Shown one piece after another: positions 9,473 to 19,932 of a DNA stretch of 59,041 nucleotides. The notes beneath the pieces are model-generated. The model had not been told where the DNA came from and did not search any database. It worked only from the letters and a program-made list of their open reading frames with translations. Position 1 is the stretch's first letter. Each line of letters opens with the position of its first letter. The position numbers were made by a program, and so were the translations under genes. This DNA is from Streptomyces sp. L-9-10 (GTDB taxonomy: Bacteria > Actinomycetota > Actinomycetes > Streptomycetales > Streptomycetaceae), in assembly GCF_004151105.1 (NCBI RefSeq), contig NZ_PHRF01000074.1, positions 1-59,041 on the forward strand. Direction: 5' to 3'.

Positions 9473-9639
9473 CATGCCTTCGAGGTTTCCGTCGGACCGG
9501 TGTGGTCGGCAGTGCGCGGTGTCATCGCGGCGGATGACATTTGTCATCGACCGCTGGGCACGTACGGGGCTCGCGCCGCGCACGCGCCGGACATACGCCG
9601 GGGCACGCCCCGGGCCAGCCGTGGCGCGCCCCCCACCGG

Positions 9640-9775
9640 ATAGATGCCCCGCGATACGTGCCCCGCGATACGTGCCCCGCGATACGTGCCCCGCGATATG
9701 TCCCCGGGACACGTGCCCCGGGATACGCGCCCCTGGGATAGGCACCCGGGATACGCATCCGGGATACGAGATATA
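9640..9775. repeat. 14-bp tandem repeat upstream of the ABC operon
   Basis: About four near-perfect copies of a 14-bp unit (CGCGATACGTGCCC) followed by five or six diverged copies (GGGATACGC-type) fill the space between the tRNA-Gly terminator and the ABC operon. No stop triplets recur in the unit, unlike the gene-end arrays elsewhere in the window. Confidence 0.8.
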
Positions 9776-9779
9776 CGAA

Positions 9780-9811
9780 GAAGGCCCCGGTCGAAGTGAC
9801 CGGGGCCTTCA
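9780..9811. terminator. Terminator of tRNA-Gly copy 2
   Basis: GAAGGCCCCGGTC pairs with GACCGGGGCCTTC around loop GAAGT. It lies just past the 3' end of the minus-strand tRNA. Confidence 0.75.
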
Positions 9812-9817
9812 TTTCTG

Positions 9818-9890
9818 AGCGGACGACCAGGTTCGAACTGGCGACCTCAACCTTGGCAAGGTTGCGCTCTACCAACTGAGCTACGTCCGC
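9818..9890 (-). tRNA. tRNA-Gly(GCC), copy 2
   Basis: 73 nt, identical to the tRNA at 5424-5496, with the same immediate 3' flank (TGAGC context on the plus strand). Anticodon loop TTGCCAA. CCA not encoded. Confidence 0.95.
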
Positions 9891-9979
9891 AGTGCGTCGG
9901 AAGCCCGACGCGAGCACCACTCTACCTGATCCAAAAGAGCCACTGGACCACCGGCCCACTGGACCGGAGAGCGACGCGG

Positions 9980-10051
9980 AGCGGGTGACAGGAATTGCAC
10001 ACTGCGCCTCCCCCTTGGAAAGGGGGCGTTCTACTACTGAACTACACCCGC
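9980..10051 (-). tRNA. tRNA-Gly(TCC)
   Basis: 72-nt cloverleaf: acceptor GCGGGTG/CACCCGC, anticodon stem CCCCC/GGGGG around loop TTTCCAA (anticodon TCC). CCA not encoded. It lies 89 nt upstream of tRNA-Gly(GCC) on the minus strand and is probably co-transcribed with it. Confidence 0.94.
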
Positions 10052-10225
10052 ACGCTGCTTGGGGTTTGGCCTTTCGGCCTTGCCCCTCGGCGTGGTCCAA
10101 ACTCTAGCCGATCAATGGGGGTGCTGTGCAACTCGGTGCGCCGCGGGGCGCACTGTCCGCGGGACCGGGCCGCGCCGGGCCCGCGGAGCCGCCGCACCGA
10201 ACCCGCGGTGCCGGGTGGCGCGGCC

Positions 10226-10561
10226 TCAACTCGCCTCGCGGAACGCCTCGTACACCCGCTTGGGGATCCGGCCCCGGGCCGGCACCTCCATCTTGTGGGA
10301 CTGCGCCCAGGCGCGGACCGCCGCCGGGTCGGGCGCGAGGGCGGTGTGCCGGTAGGTGGTGCGAGACTTGCCGTGCTTGCTGGCGTTTGTCTGCTTTCGG
10401 CCTGCGGCCATGAACGGGGCCAGGGCCTTGCGCAGTTTCTTTGCATTGGCGGGATTGAGGTCGATCTCGTACGTCTTCCCGTCGAGGCCGAACGTGACCG
10501 TTTCCGCCGCTTCTCCTCCGTCGATGTCGTCGGAGAGCGTGACCACTACGCGCTGCGCCAC
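10226..10561 (-). CDS. Lsr2-family nucleoid-associated protein (LsrL-type paralogue)
   Basis: 111 aa. The N-terminal dimerisation domain begins AQRVVVTLSDDIDGG. The C-terminal AT-hook-like DNA-binding domain ends with WAQSHKMEVPARGRIPKRVYEAF, whose RGR core inserts into the minor groove of AT-rich DNA in Lsr2. Lsr2 proteins silence horizontally acquired AT-rich DNA and specialised-metabolite clusters. GTG start at 10561 with AAAGGA about 10 nt upstream. Its position beside purSQL matches, from memory, the second S. coelicolor Lsr2 (LsrL); that paralogue assignment is inference. Confidence 0.93.
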   Translation of the reverse strand: MAQRVVVTLSDDIDGGEAAETVTFGLDGKTYEIDLNPANAKKLRKALAPFMAAGRKQTNASKHGKSRTTYRHTALAPDPAAVRAWAQSHKMEVPARGRIPKRVYEAFREAS

Positions 10562-10937
10562 GGATATCGGTCCTTTCCTGCGGTACCGCCCGCGCCCGTC
10601 ACCTGCTGGAAACGGGGCTGACGTGCGGCGATACCGGCCTTCCGGCTGTTATGGGGCAATGCTGCTTTCTTCCGTATTCCTTTGTACAGCGGCAAGCGTC
10701 GCATTGTGAAGCCCAGCCAATTGCATCAGCGTGTCCCGAGGCAATGGTGGGGTGTGACTTTTTCCCTGGATTTTTCCCGCCGTCGCCGGGGCCGAAATCA
10801 CGGCGTGATCTGCGAAACGGCATATCTACCCGCGTAGATCTTGCGGCCGGGTACGCTGAGAGTGCTCGGGGGGTCTGGGGGATTCCCTGGAGAAGACAGC
10901 AGCGAGAACCAGCCGCACCACACCACCGGGAGTGCCA
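10562..10937. promoter_or_regulatory. Divergent promoter region lsr2-like / purSQL
   Basis: A 376-bp region between divergent genes, AT-richer around 10660-10840. It contains the inverted repeat ATCTAC-CCGC-GTAGAT (10824-10839) and, 12 nt further, TACGCT (10852-10857), a plausible -10 element for purS. The inverted repeat would overlap the -35 region, so it is a candidate operator for the purine operon. Confidence 0.5.
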
Positions 10938-11222
10938 GTGGCACGCGTCGTAGTCGACGTCATGCTCAAGCCGGAGATCCTCGACCCGCAGGGCCAGGCG
11001 GTGCAGCGTGCACTGCCCCGCCTGGGTTTCGAGGGGATCGCCGACGTCCGCCAGGGAAAGCGCTTCGAGCTCGAGGTGGCGGGGCCGGTCGACGACGCCG
11101 CCCTCGCCCGTATCCACGAGATGGCCGAGACGTTCCTCGCCAACACCGTCATCGAGGACTTCATCGTGAAGGTCGAGTCCGAGAAGGCCGGGAGCGCGGA
11201 GAAGGCCGAGGGGCCGAAGTGA
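10938..11222 (+). CDS. purS: Phosphoribosylformylglycinamidine synthase subunit PurS
   Basis: 94 aa from GTG 10938 (MARVVVDVMLKPEILD), preceded by GGGAG at 5 nt. A GTG two codons upstream is possible but less well placed. PurS is the small dimeric subunit that bridges PurL and PurQ in the FGAR amidotransferase complex. The stop overlaps the purQ start by 4 nt (GTGA). Confidence 0.95.
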   Translation: MARVVVDVMLKPEILDPQGQAVQRALPRLGFEGIADVRQGKRFELEVAGPVDDAALARIHEMAETFLANTVIEDFIVKVESEKAGSAEKAEGPK

Positions 11223-11898
11223 CTTCCCGTATCGGAGTCGTCACCTTCCCCGGCACGCTCGACGACCGCGACAGTCTGCGCGCCGTGCGGATCGCCGGGG
11301 CCGAGCCCGTCTCCCTCTGGCACCGCGACAAGGACCTCAAGCAGGTCGACGCCGTCGTGCTGGCCGGTGGCTTCAGCTACGGCGACTATCTGCGGGCCGG
11401 TGCCATCTCCCGGTTCTCCCCGGTGATGGAGACGGTCGTCGAGCAGGCGAAGGCCGGTCTGCCGGTCCTCGGTATCTGCAACGGCTTCCAGATCCTCACC
11501 GAGTCACATCTGCTGCCCGGCGCGATGCTCAGGAACAACCACCTGCACTTCATCTGCCGCGACCAGAAGCTGCGGGTGGAGACCACGGACACCGCCTGGA
11601 CCGCCGATTACGAGGCCGGCCAGGAGATCTCCGTACCCCTCAAGAACATCGACGGCCGGTACGTCGCCGACGAGCGCACGCTCGACGAGCTGGAGGCCGA
11701 GGGCAGGGTCGCCTTCCGCTACCTGGACGGCAACCCCAACGGTTCGCTGCGCGACATCGCCGGAGTCACCAACGCGGCGGGCAATGTCGTCGGCCTGATG
11801 CCGCATCCCGAGCACGCCGTGGAGCCGCTGATCGGTACGGGCCGTACCGACGGCCTGGGATTCTTCACCTCGATCCTGAAGAAGCTGGTAAGCGCCTG

Positions 11899-11899
<1 letters not shown>
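11219..11899 (+). CDS. purQ: Phosphoribosylformylglycinamidine synthase subunit PurQ (glutaminase)
   Basis: 226 aa, class I glutamine amidotransferase. Catalytic triad: Cys87 in LGICNGFQ, His196 and Glu198 in MPHPEHA. It supplies ammonia to PurL for conversion of FGAR to FGAM. GTG start overlaps the purS stop by 4 nt, and its TGA overlaps the purL ATG by 1 nt, indicating a fully coupled operon. The frame is open upstream to 10841 but that part overlaps purS and is not coding. Confidence 0.97.
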
Positions 11900-14154
<2,255 letters not shown>

Positions 14155-14157
<3 letters not shown>

Positions 14158-14195
14158 GGTCCGTCACCGGCTGAAGGTCCGTACCCGGCTGAACG
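14155..14195. repeat. Stop-bearing 17-18 bp repeat at the purL end
   Basis: The words TGAGGTCCGTCACCGGC and TGAAGGTCCGTACCCGGC run on from the purL stop and end in a third TGA. TGA triplets lie at 14155, 14172 and 14190, 17 and 18 nt apart. Confidence 0.75.
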
Positions 14196-14210
14196 CGGTC
14201 ACGCGACGAT

Positions 14211-14244
14211 GAGCCCCCGCCCGGTCTCCACCGGACGGGGGCTC
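14211..14244 (+). terminator. Terminator of purSQL
   Basis: GAGCCCCCG...CCGGT pairs with ACCGGACGGGGGCTC (one mismatch) around a 4-nt loop, 53 nt after the purL stop. Confidence 0.7.
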
Positions 14245-14700
14245 CGTCGTGCTGCGGGCATCAGGCCATTGCCGGGGAAAGTGGCGTCCGACCGCGCGTT
14301 CCTCATCTCCGCGCGAAATTCCCCGACCTGGTCGCGTATGCGGATTCATGCGCTCTCCGCACCGGTGAAAGGGGCGGTTTTTCCGCTGGGACAAGGCGTT
14401 CCCGGGAAGAAGCCCTCCTCCGTACGGAAGCGCTTCCCGTGCCCTCTGAGCAGGGATGACTCTCGATCTCGGCCTCGGTGCCCCGCCTTTGGCGGAGCGC
14501 GGCGGTGAAGCGGGCTTCTCTCCGCGCGTTTCTCGCGCGGGAAAGGCCCGGAATTCCATGGGGCGTTGGGTTCTTCACCATTCCGGAGGCCCGGCCGAAT
14601 GGTGCGCGGACGGAACCGGTGCGTTCACTTCGCGCCAGTCATGGCCGGAGACGCGTACGGACCCCGGCGGCCGGCCGGGGGCCGCGCATATGCTCGCGCC
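14245..14700. other. Intergenic region between purL and the MDMPI-like gene
   Basis: 456 bp with no credible reading frame in either strand; open frames here have poor codon bias. It presumably holds the promoter of the downstream gene. Confidence 0.5.
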
Positions 14701-15504
14701 ATGCCACCGGCCAAGAAGCGTCTGCGCAGCTACGACTCCGCCAAGATCCGGACCGCCGTCCTGACCCAGTTCGGGACCGTGCGCGAGGCAGTCGCCCGGC
14801 TCACCCCCGAGCAGCTCGCGCTGCCCACGGCGCTCGGCGACTGGACGGTCCGCGAGCTGGCCGCGCATCTCAGCATGGCCGTCGAGTCCGTCAACCGCTA
14901 TCTCGAACAGCCCGAGCACCCCGGCCCGCCGCCCGGCCCCGTGGCCGTCCTGCCCGAGTGGCCGTTCACGACCGCGGCCCACGCCCCGGCGATCTCCGAG
15001 GACATCCGCGCGCTCGCCGCGTCCGCCACCCCCGACGAGCTGTTCGAGCGGGCCGGGACCCGGATCGCCGCGCTGCTGCCGGGCGCCTCCGACGACCGGC
15101 TGCTGGCGACCAGGATCGGTGCCATACGCCTCGGGGACTATCTGGTCACCCGGACCGTCGAGCTGATCGTCCACACCGACGACCTGAACCGGGCGGCCGG
15201 GCTGAGCGTCCCGTACGAGCGGCAGGCGCTCGCCGCCTGTACGCGGCTGCTCGCCGACGCCCTCGCCGTGAAGGCGCCCGGGGCCTCGACCGAGGTGCGG
15301 ATCCCGCCGTACGCGGTGGTGCAGTGCGTGGAGGGTCCCCGGCACACCCGCGGTACGCCGCCGAACGTCGTGGAGACCGATCCGCTGACCTGGGTCAGGC
15401 TCGCCACCGGACGGACGACCTGGCGCGAGGCGCTGGACGCGGCGCGGGTCGGCGCCAGTGGCGAACGCGCGGATCTGGCCGGGCTGCTGCCGCTCATGGG
15501 GTGA
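14701..15504 (+). CDS. Maleylpyruvate isomerase N-terminal-domain (DinB-fold) protein
   Basis: 267 aa. Residues about 15-180 resemble the MDMPI_N/DinB four-helix domain: LPTALGDWTVRELAAHL supplies the usual first metal His, and VELIVHTDDL supplies a distal His. The C-terminal 80 aa form an SCP2-like domain (YAVVQCVEGPRHTRGTPPNVVETDPLTWVRLATG), for which family members are often called sterol carrier family proteins. Enzymatic role unknown; some relatives are mycothiol-dependent. ATG 14701 chosen because the open frame upstream has no conserved content. Confidence 0.8.
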   Translation: MPPAKKRLRSYDSAKIRTAVLTQFGTVREAVARLTPEQLALPTALGDWTVRELAAHLSMAVESVNRYLEQPEHPGPPPGPVAVLPEWPFTTAAHAPAISEDIRALAASATPDELFERAGTRIAALLPGASDDRLLATRIGAIRLGDYLVTRTVELIVHTDDLNRAAGLSVPYERQALAACTRLLADALAVKAPGASTEVRIPPYAVVQCVEGPRHTRGTPPNVVETDPLTWVRLATGRTTWREALDAARVGASGERADLAGLLPLMG

Positions 15505-15575
15505 CGGAACCCCGCCGCACGGGCGACATCGGAAGAACCGCGGAACCGGAGTCCGGCCCGCTCCGTCCCACCGGT

Positions 15576-16448
15576 ATGCCGAAGCAGCGGATCACCACAG
15601 TCACTACTGTCACAGCCGTCACTACCGTCGCTCTGCTCACACTGGCCGCCTGCGGTACGGAGTCCGGCAAGGGCTCGGGATCGGGCGCCGGCGCGGGCTC
15701 CGGCGGCGAGGTACGGACCGAGACCGCCCTCACCGATGTGCGCTGGAACGTCGCCAGCGTGACGGTCGGCGGCAAGAAGACCGCCGCCCCCGCCGGTGCC
15801 AGCGTGCAGATCGACTCCCAGGGCCGGGCCAGCGCGAAGACGGGCTGCAACTCCATCGGCGCGGAGGTCACCGTCGAGGGCGACACCGTCACCGTGGGCA
15901 AGAAGCAGACCACGCTGATCGGGTGTCCGAAGGAGCTGGAGACCTTCGAGAAGGCGCTCGACGGCGCCTTCTCCGGCAAGCTCAAGGCCACCGTCCAGGA
16001 CAAACGGCTCACGCTCACCACCGCCGACGGCGACGCGATCGCCCTGACCTCCGAGCCCCCCGCCCCCCTCGTGGGCACCGAGTGGACCGTCGACGCGCTG
16101 GCCCAGGGCGCCACCGCGACCTCCCTGCCCAAGGGGACGGACGGCAAGGCGCACTTCACGTTCCGTAAGGACGGCAAGGGCCTGTCCATGGAGGGCAGTC
16201 TCGGCTGCAACACCTTCAGCGCGCCCGCGCGGCTCTCCGAGTCCGCGTCCGACTCCGCGGCCACCGTCACGATCGGCCGGGTCAGCTCCACCCGCAAGCT
16301 CTGCCCGGGGCCCGAAATGACCCTGGAACGCCAGGTACAGAAGGTGCTGGAGGGCAAGGTCTCCTATGAGCTGCGTCACCGCGGGCTGAGCCTCACGTCC
16401 GCCGACGGCCAGGGACTGAGCGCCACCGCGCCCGCTCCGGGGAAGTAG
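15576..16448 (+). CDS. META-domain (HslJ-like) secreted lipoprotein
   Basis: 290 aa. Lipobox LTLAAC after a hydrophobic Thr/Val-rich signal peptide, then a Gly/Ser linker. Two META-type repeats follow, each with the Gly-Cys-Asn signature (TGCNSIGAEV and LGCNTFSAP) and a later paired Cys (LIGCPKE, KLCPGPE). Probably anchored on the outer face of the membrane; function unknown. Start choice is uncertain: ATG 15576 gives a normal signal peptide, while GTG 15501 would overlap the previous stop (GTGA) and add 25 residues, suggesting possible coupling. Confidence 0.82.
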   Translation: MPKQRITTVTTVTAVTTVALLTLAACGTESGKGSGSGAGAGSGGEVRTETALTDVRWNVASVTVGGKKTAAPAGASVQIDSQGRASAKTGCNSIGAEVTVEGDTVTVGKKQTTLIGCPKELETFEKALDGAFSGKLKATVQDKRLTLTTADGDAIALTSEPPAPLVGTEWTVDALAQGATATSLPKGTDGKAHFTFRKDGKGLSMEGSLGCNTFSAPARLSESASDSAATVTIGRVSSTRKLCPGPEMTLERQVQKVLEGKVSYELRHRGLSLTSADGQGLSATAPAPGK

Positions 16449-16488
16449 TCGGAGGACCGGCGGGGGGCCGGTCCGCATCCCCAATTCG

Positions 16489-16521
16489 GACCAGTGGTCG
16501 ATCTCGCCTACACTCGGTGGC
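16489..16521 (+). promoter_or_regulatory. purF promoter with short palindrome; leaderless start
   Basis: TACACT (16509-16514) is a good -10 element ending only 7 nt before the GTG start, which implies a leaderless transcript. No proper Shine-Dalgarno is present. The palindrome GACCA-G-TGGTC (16489-16499) sits just upstream of the -10 and is a candidate operator. Confidence 0.5.
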
Positions 16522-18048
16522 GTGCCTCGTGGTGATGGACGACTCAACCACGACCTGCTCCCCGGAGAGAAAGGCCCCCAGGACGCTTGTGGCGTCTTCG
16601 GAGTCTGGGCCCCGGGCGAAGAGGTCGCCAAGCTCACCTATTTCGGACTGTATGCCCTGCAGCACCGTGGACAGGAGTCCGCGGGCATCGCAGTGAGCAA
16701 TGGGTCCCAGATCCTGGTTTTCAAGGACATGGGCCTCGTCTCACAGGTCTTCGACGAAACCTCCCTCAGCTCACTCCTCGGCCATATCGCCGTGGGCCAT
16801 GCCCGCTACTCCACCACCGGTGCCTCGGTGTGGGAGAACGCGCAGCCGACCTTCCGGGCCACGGGCCATGGCTCCATCGCGCTCGGCCACAACGGCAATC
16901 TGGTCAATACCGCCCAGCTCGCCGAGATGGTCGCCGATCTGCCCAAGGAGAACGGCCGGACGACCCGCGTCGCCGCCACCAACGACACCGACCTGGTCAC
17001 GGCACTGCTCGCCAGCCAGGTCGACGAGGACGGCAAGCCCCTCACGGTCGAGGAAGCCGCCGCCAAGGTGCTGCCCGACGTCAAGGGCGCCTTCTCGTTC
17101 GTCTTCATGGACGAGCACACGCTCTACGCCGCCCGTGACCCCCAGGGCATCCGCCCGCTGGTCCTCGGCCGGCTGGAACGTGGCTGGGTCGTCGCCTCCG
17201 AGGGCGCCGCTCTCGACATCTGCGGCGCCTCGTACGTCCGGGAGATCGAGCCCGGCGAGCTGATCGCCATCGACGAGAACGGCCTCCGTTCGCAGCGATT
17301 CGCGGAAGCGAAGCCCAAGGGCTGTGTCTTCGAGTACGTTTATCTGGCCCGTCCCGATACGGACATCGCCGGGCGGAACGTCTATCTGTCCCGCGTCGAA
17401 ATGGGGCGGAAACTCGCCAAGGAAGCTCCGGTCGAGGCGGATCTGGTCATAGCGACCCCGGAGTCCGGCACGCCGGCCGCGATCGGTTACGCGGAGGCCA
17501 GCGGCATCCCGTACGGCTCGGGCCTGGTCAAGAACGCCTATGTCGGCCGGACCTTCATCCAGCCGTCCCAGACCATCCGCCAGCTGGGCATCCGCCTCAA
17601 GCTGAACCCGCTGAAGGAAGTCATCCGGGGCAAGCGCCTGGTGGTCGTCGACGACTCGATCGTCCGCGGCAACACCCAGCGCGCCCTGGTCAAGATGCTC
17701 CGTGAGGCGGGCGCCGCCGAGGTCCACATCCGGATCTCGTCGCCGCCGGTGAAGTGGCCGTGCTTCTTCGGGATAGATTTCGCCACCCGCGCCGAGCTGA
17801 TCGCCAACGGCATGACGGTGGAGGAGATCGGCGTCTCCATGGGAGCCGACTCCCTCGCGTACATCTCGCTCGACGGGATGATCGAGGCGACGACCATCGC
17901 CAAGCCGAATCTCTGCCGTGCCTGCTTCGACGGCGAGTACCCGATGGATCTTCCCGACCCCGAGCTGCTCGGCAAGCAGCTGCTGGAGACCGAGCTGGCG
18001 GCGGGACCTGCCAATACCGCCGCCACGGACGCGCTCCGCCGCCCGTAG
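16522..18048 (+). CDS. purF: Amidophosphoribosyltransferase
   Basis: 508 aa. First committed step of purine synthesis: PRPP plus glutamine to 5-phosphoribosylamine. Propeptide of 22 residues precedes the nucleophile Cys23 (QDACGVFGV), as in B. subtilis-type PurF that is self-processed. PRPP loop VVVDDSIVRGNTQ at about 374-386. The Cys residues in KGCVFEY, PCFFGID and LCRACFDG fit the 4Fe-4S cluster of this type. Followed 72 bp later by purM. Confidence 0.97.
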   Translation: MPRGDGRLNHDLLPGEKGPQDACGVFGVWAPGEEVAKLTYFGLYALQHRGQESAGIAVSNGSQILVFKDMGLVSQVFDETSLSSLLGHIAVGHARYSTTGASVWENAQPTFRATGHGSIALGHNGNLVNTAQLAEMVADLPKENGRTTRVAATNDTDLVTALLASQVDEDGKPLTVEEAAAKVLPDVKGAFSFVFMDEHTLYAARDPQGIRPLVLGRLERGWVVASEGAALDICGASYVREIEPGELIAIDENGLRSQRFAEAKPKGCVFEYVYLARPDTDIAGRNVYLSRVEMGRKLAKEAPVEADLVIATPESGTPAAIGYAEASGIPYGSGLVKNAYVGRTFIQPSQTIRQLGIRLKLNPLKEVIRGKRLVVVDDSIVRGNTQRALVKMLREAGAAEVHIRISSPPVKWPCFFGIDFATRAELIANGMTVEEIGVSMGADSLAYISLDGMIEATTIAKPNLCRACFDGEYPMDLPDPELLGKQLLETELAAGPANTAATDALRRP

Positions 18049-18120
18049 CCGCCCGCGTCCTCCCCGCCCGTGACCGTCCGTCCCTCCGACGACCGCAAGA
18101 CGACAGGAAAGTACCCAGCC

Positions 18121-19191
18121 ATGTCCGAAACGACTACTGGTGCCAGCTATGCCGCCGCGGGCGTCGACATCGAAGCCGGTGACCGCGCGGTCGAGCTGAT
18201 GAAGGAGTGGGTGAAGAAGACCCGGCGCCCCGAGGTCCTCGGCGGCCTCGGCGGCTTCGCCGGCCTCTTCGACGCCTCCGCCCTCAAGCGCTACGAGCGC
18301 CCGCTGCTCGCCTCCGCCACCGACGGGGTCGGTACGAAGGTCGACCTCGCCCGCAAGATGGGCGTGTACGACACGATCGGTCACGATCTGGTCGGCATGG
18401 TCGTCGACGACCTGGTGGTCTGCGGCGCCGAGCCCCTCTTCATGACCGACTACATCTGTGTCGGCAAGGTCCACCCCGAGCGGGTCGCCGCCATCGTCAA
18501 GGGCATCGCCGAAGGCTGTGTGCTGGCCGGCTGCGCCCTGGTCGGCGGCGAGACCGCCGAGCACCCCGGACTGCTCGGCGAGGACGACTTCGACGTCGCC
18601 GGCGCCGGTACGGGCGTGGTCGAGGCGGACCGGCTGCTCGGCGCGGATCGTATCCGTACGGGTGACGCGGTGATCGCCATGGCGTCCTCCGGTCTTCACT
18701 CCAACGGGTACTCGCTGGTCCGGCACGTGGTCTTCGACCGGGCCGGCTGGTCGCTGGACCGCGAGGTCGCGGAGTTCGGCCGCACTTTGGGCGAAGAACT
18801 GCTCGAACCCACCAAGATCTACTCACTGGACTGCCTGGCGCTCGCCAGGACCACCGAGGTACACGCGTTCAGCCACATCACCGGCGGCGGTCTGGCGGCC
18901 AATCTGGCCCGGGTGATCCCGGACGGACTGCACGCCACGGTGGACCGCTCGACCTGGACGCCCGGCGCGGTCTTCGACGTCGTCGGCACGGCGGGCCGGG
19001 TGGAGCGCCTGGAGCTGGAGAAGACGCTGAACATGGGCGTGGGCATGATGGCGGTCGTCCCGCGGGAGTCGGCCGACGCCGCGCTCACCACGCTCGCCGA
19101 CCGGGGAGTGGACGCCTGGATCGCCGGAGAGATCACCGAGCGGGCCGGCCACGCCACGGGAGCCACGCTGACCGGCGACTACGCGGGCTGA
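18121..19191 (+). CDS. purM: Phosphoribosylformylglycinamidine cyclo-ligase (AIR synthetase)
   Basis: 356 aa from ATG 18121, with AGGAAAG upstream; an in-frame extension to 18070 lacks conservation. ATP-dependent closure of FGAM to AIR. Motifs: ATDGVGTK (about 67-74), VVDDLVVCGAEPLFMTDY, LVGGETAEHPG, GLHSNGYSLVR, FSHITGGGL. Probably co-transcribed with purF. Confidence 0.97.
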   Translation: MSETTTGASYAAAGVDIEAGDRAVELMKEWVKKTRRPEVLGGLGGFAGLFDASALKRYERPLLASATDGVGTKVDLARKMGVYDTIGHDLVGMVVDDLVVCGAEPLFMTDYICVGKVHPERVAAIVKGIAEGCVLAGCALVGGETAEHPGLLGEDDFDVAGAGTGVVEADRLLGADRIRTGDAVIAMASSGLHSNGYSLVRHVVFDRAGWSLDREVAEFGRTLGEELLEPTKIYSLDCLALARTTEVHAFSHITGGGLAANLARVIPDGLHATVDRSTWTPGAVFDVVGTAGRVERLELEKTLNMGVGMMAVVPRESADAALTTLADRGVDAWIAGEITERAGHATGATLTGDYAG

Positions 19192-19378
19192 GCGCGGCGA
19201 AGATCCGCCCCGTCCAGGGGCCGCCCCGGCACCGCCGGAGGCCCCGTGGACAGGGCGGACACGGCGGACAGGCGAAAAGCGGACAGGGGAAAAGCGGACA
19301 GCACAGAACCCGGTCCCGGACTACCGCCCAGGACCGGGCAATGAGCTACTGCTCGGGGTATATCGACGTATACGGACG

Positions 19379-19630
19379 TCAAGCGCCGCGGCGCTGCGTC
19401 GAGGGTCCGGACTCGTCGTCCTCGTCCTCGTCGTCGTTGTACCGATCCGCGTACTTCGCGTACGGGTCATCTTCCTCGTCGTCATCCTCGAACGGCTCCG
19501 CGTTCGGTGGTTGACTTGAAGGCGATGCGCCCAGCTCGTTGGCCAGACGCGACAGGTCAGTCCCGCCGCTGTTGTACTTCAGCTGGCGGGCGACCTTCGT
19601 CTGCTTGGCCTTGGCCCGGCCGCGCCCCAT
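19379..19630 (-). CDS. DUF3073 family protein
   Basis: 83 aa from ATG 19630 (MGRGRAKAKQTKVARQLKY), preceded by GAGGGGG at a normal distance; the longer frame to 19687 has no such site. The basic N-terminus is followed by an acidic Asp/Glu-rich C-terminus. Conserved in actinobacteria near purM; function unknown. Confidence 0.88.
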   Translation of the reverse strand: MGRGRAKAKQTKVARQLKYNSGGTDLSRLANELGASPSSQPPNAEPFEDDDEEDDPYAKYADRYNDDEDEDDESGPSTQRRGA

Positions 19631-19932
19631 GGCTCGACCCCCTCGGTGACGGGGCTCGACGGCCCCAGAGTCTTGACACGCGTTCATGAATCAGAACGAG
19701 CTCTCCGCGGAGAGACCCGTCCGTAGGGCTTCAACGGTACCTGCTTCCGCGGCCATACGGTACGCCGCCCGCATGACGCGCCCCGGCGCAGGACCAACGA
19801 GATGCCCCGTCCTCGCTGGTCAGCTGCGATTTTAACCTCTTCTTGAGGGGCGACCCGCCGACCGGCGTGAGTCTGGTCTCCCGAACGGTCCCCCGCACGG
19901 TCCACCGGGCATCACGCCGGCCTCGCGCAGGG
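19631..19932. other. Intergenic region upstream of DUF3073
   Basis: 302 bp between two minus-strand genes. A small hairpin CCTC-AAGAA-GAGG followed by an A/T-rich stretch (minus strand, about 19836-19850) may end valine dehydrogenase transcription. No other feature seen. Confidence 0.4.

Noticed and set aside
9473..9745. N-terminal extension of the ABC ATPase through the repeat
   Set aside because: The extension is encoded by the 14-bp tandem repeat; a normal start with a suitable upstream site lies at 9472.
10841..11218. N-terminal extension of PurQ
   Set aside because: It overlaps purS in another frame; the GTGA overlap gives the proper start.
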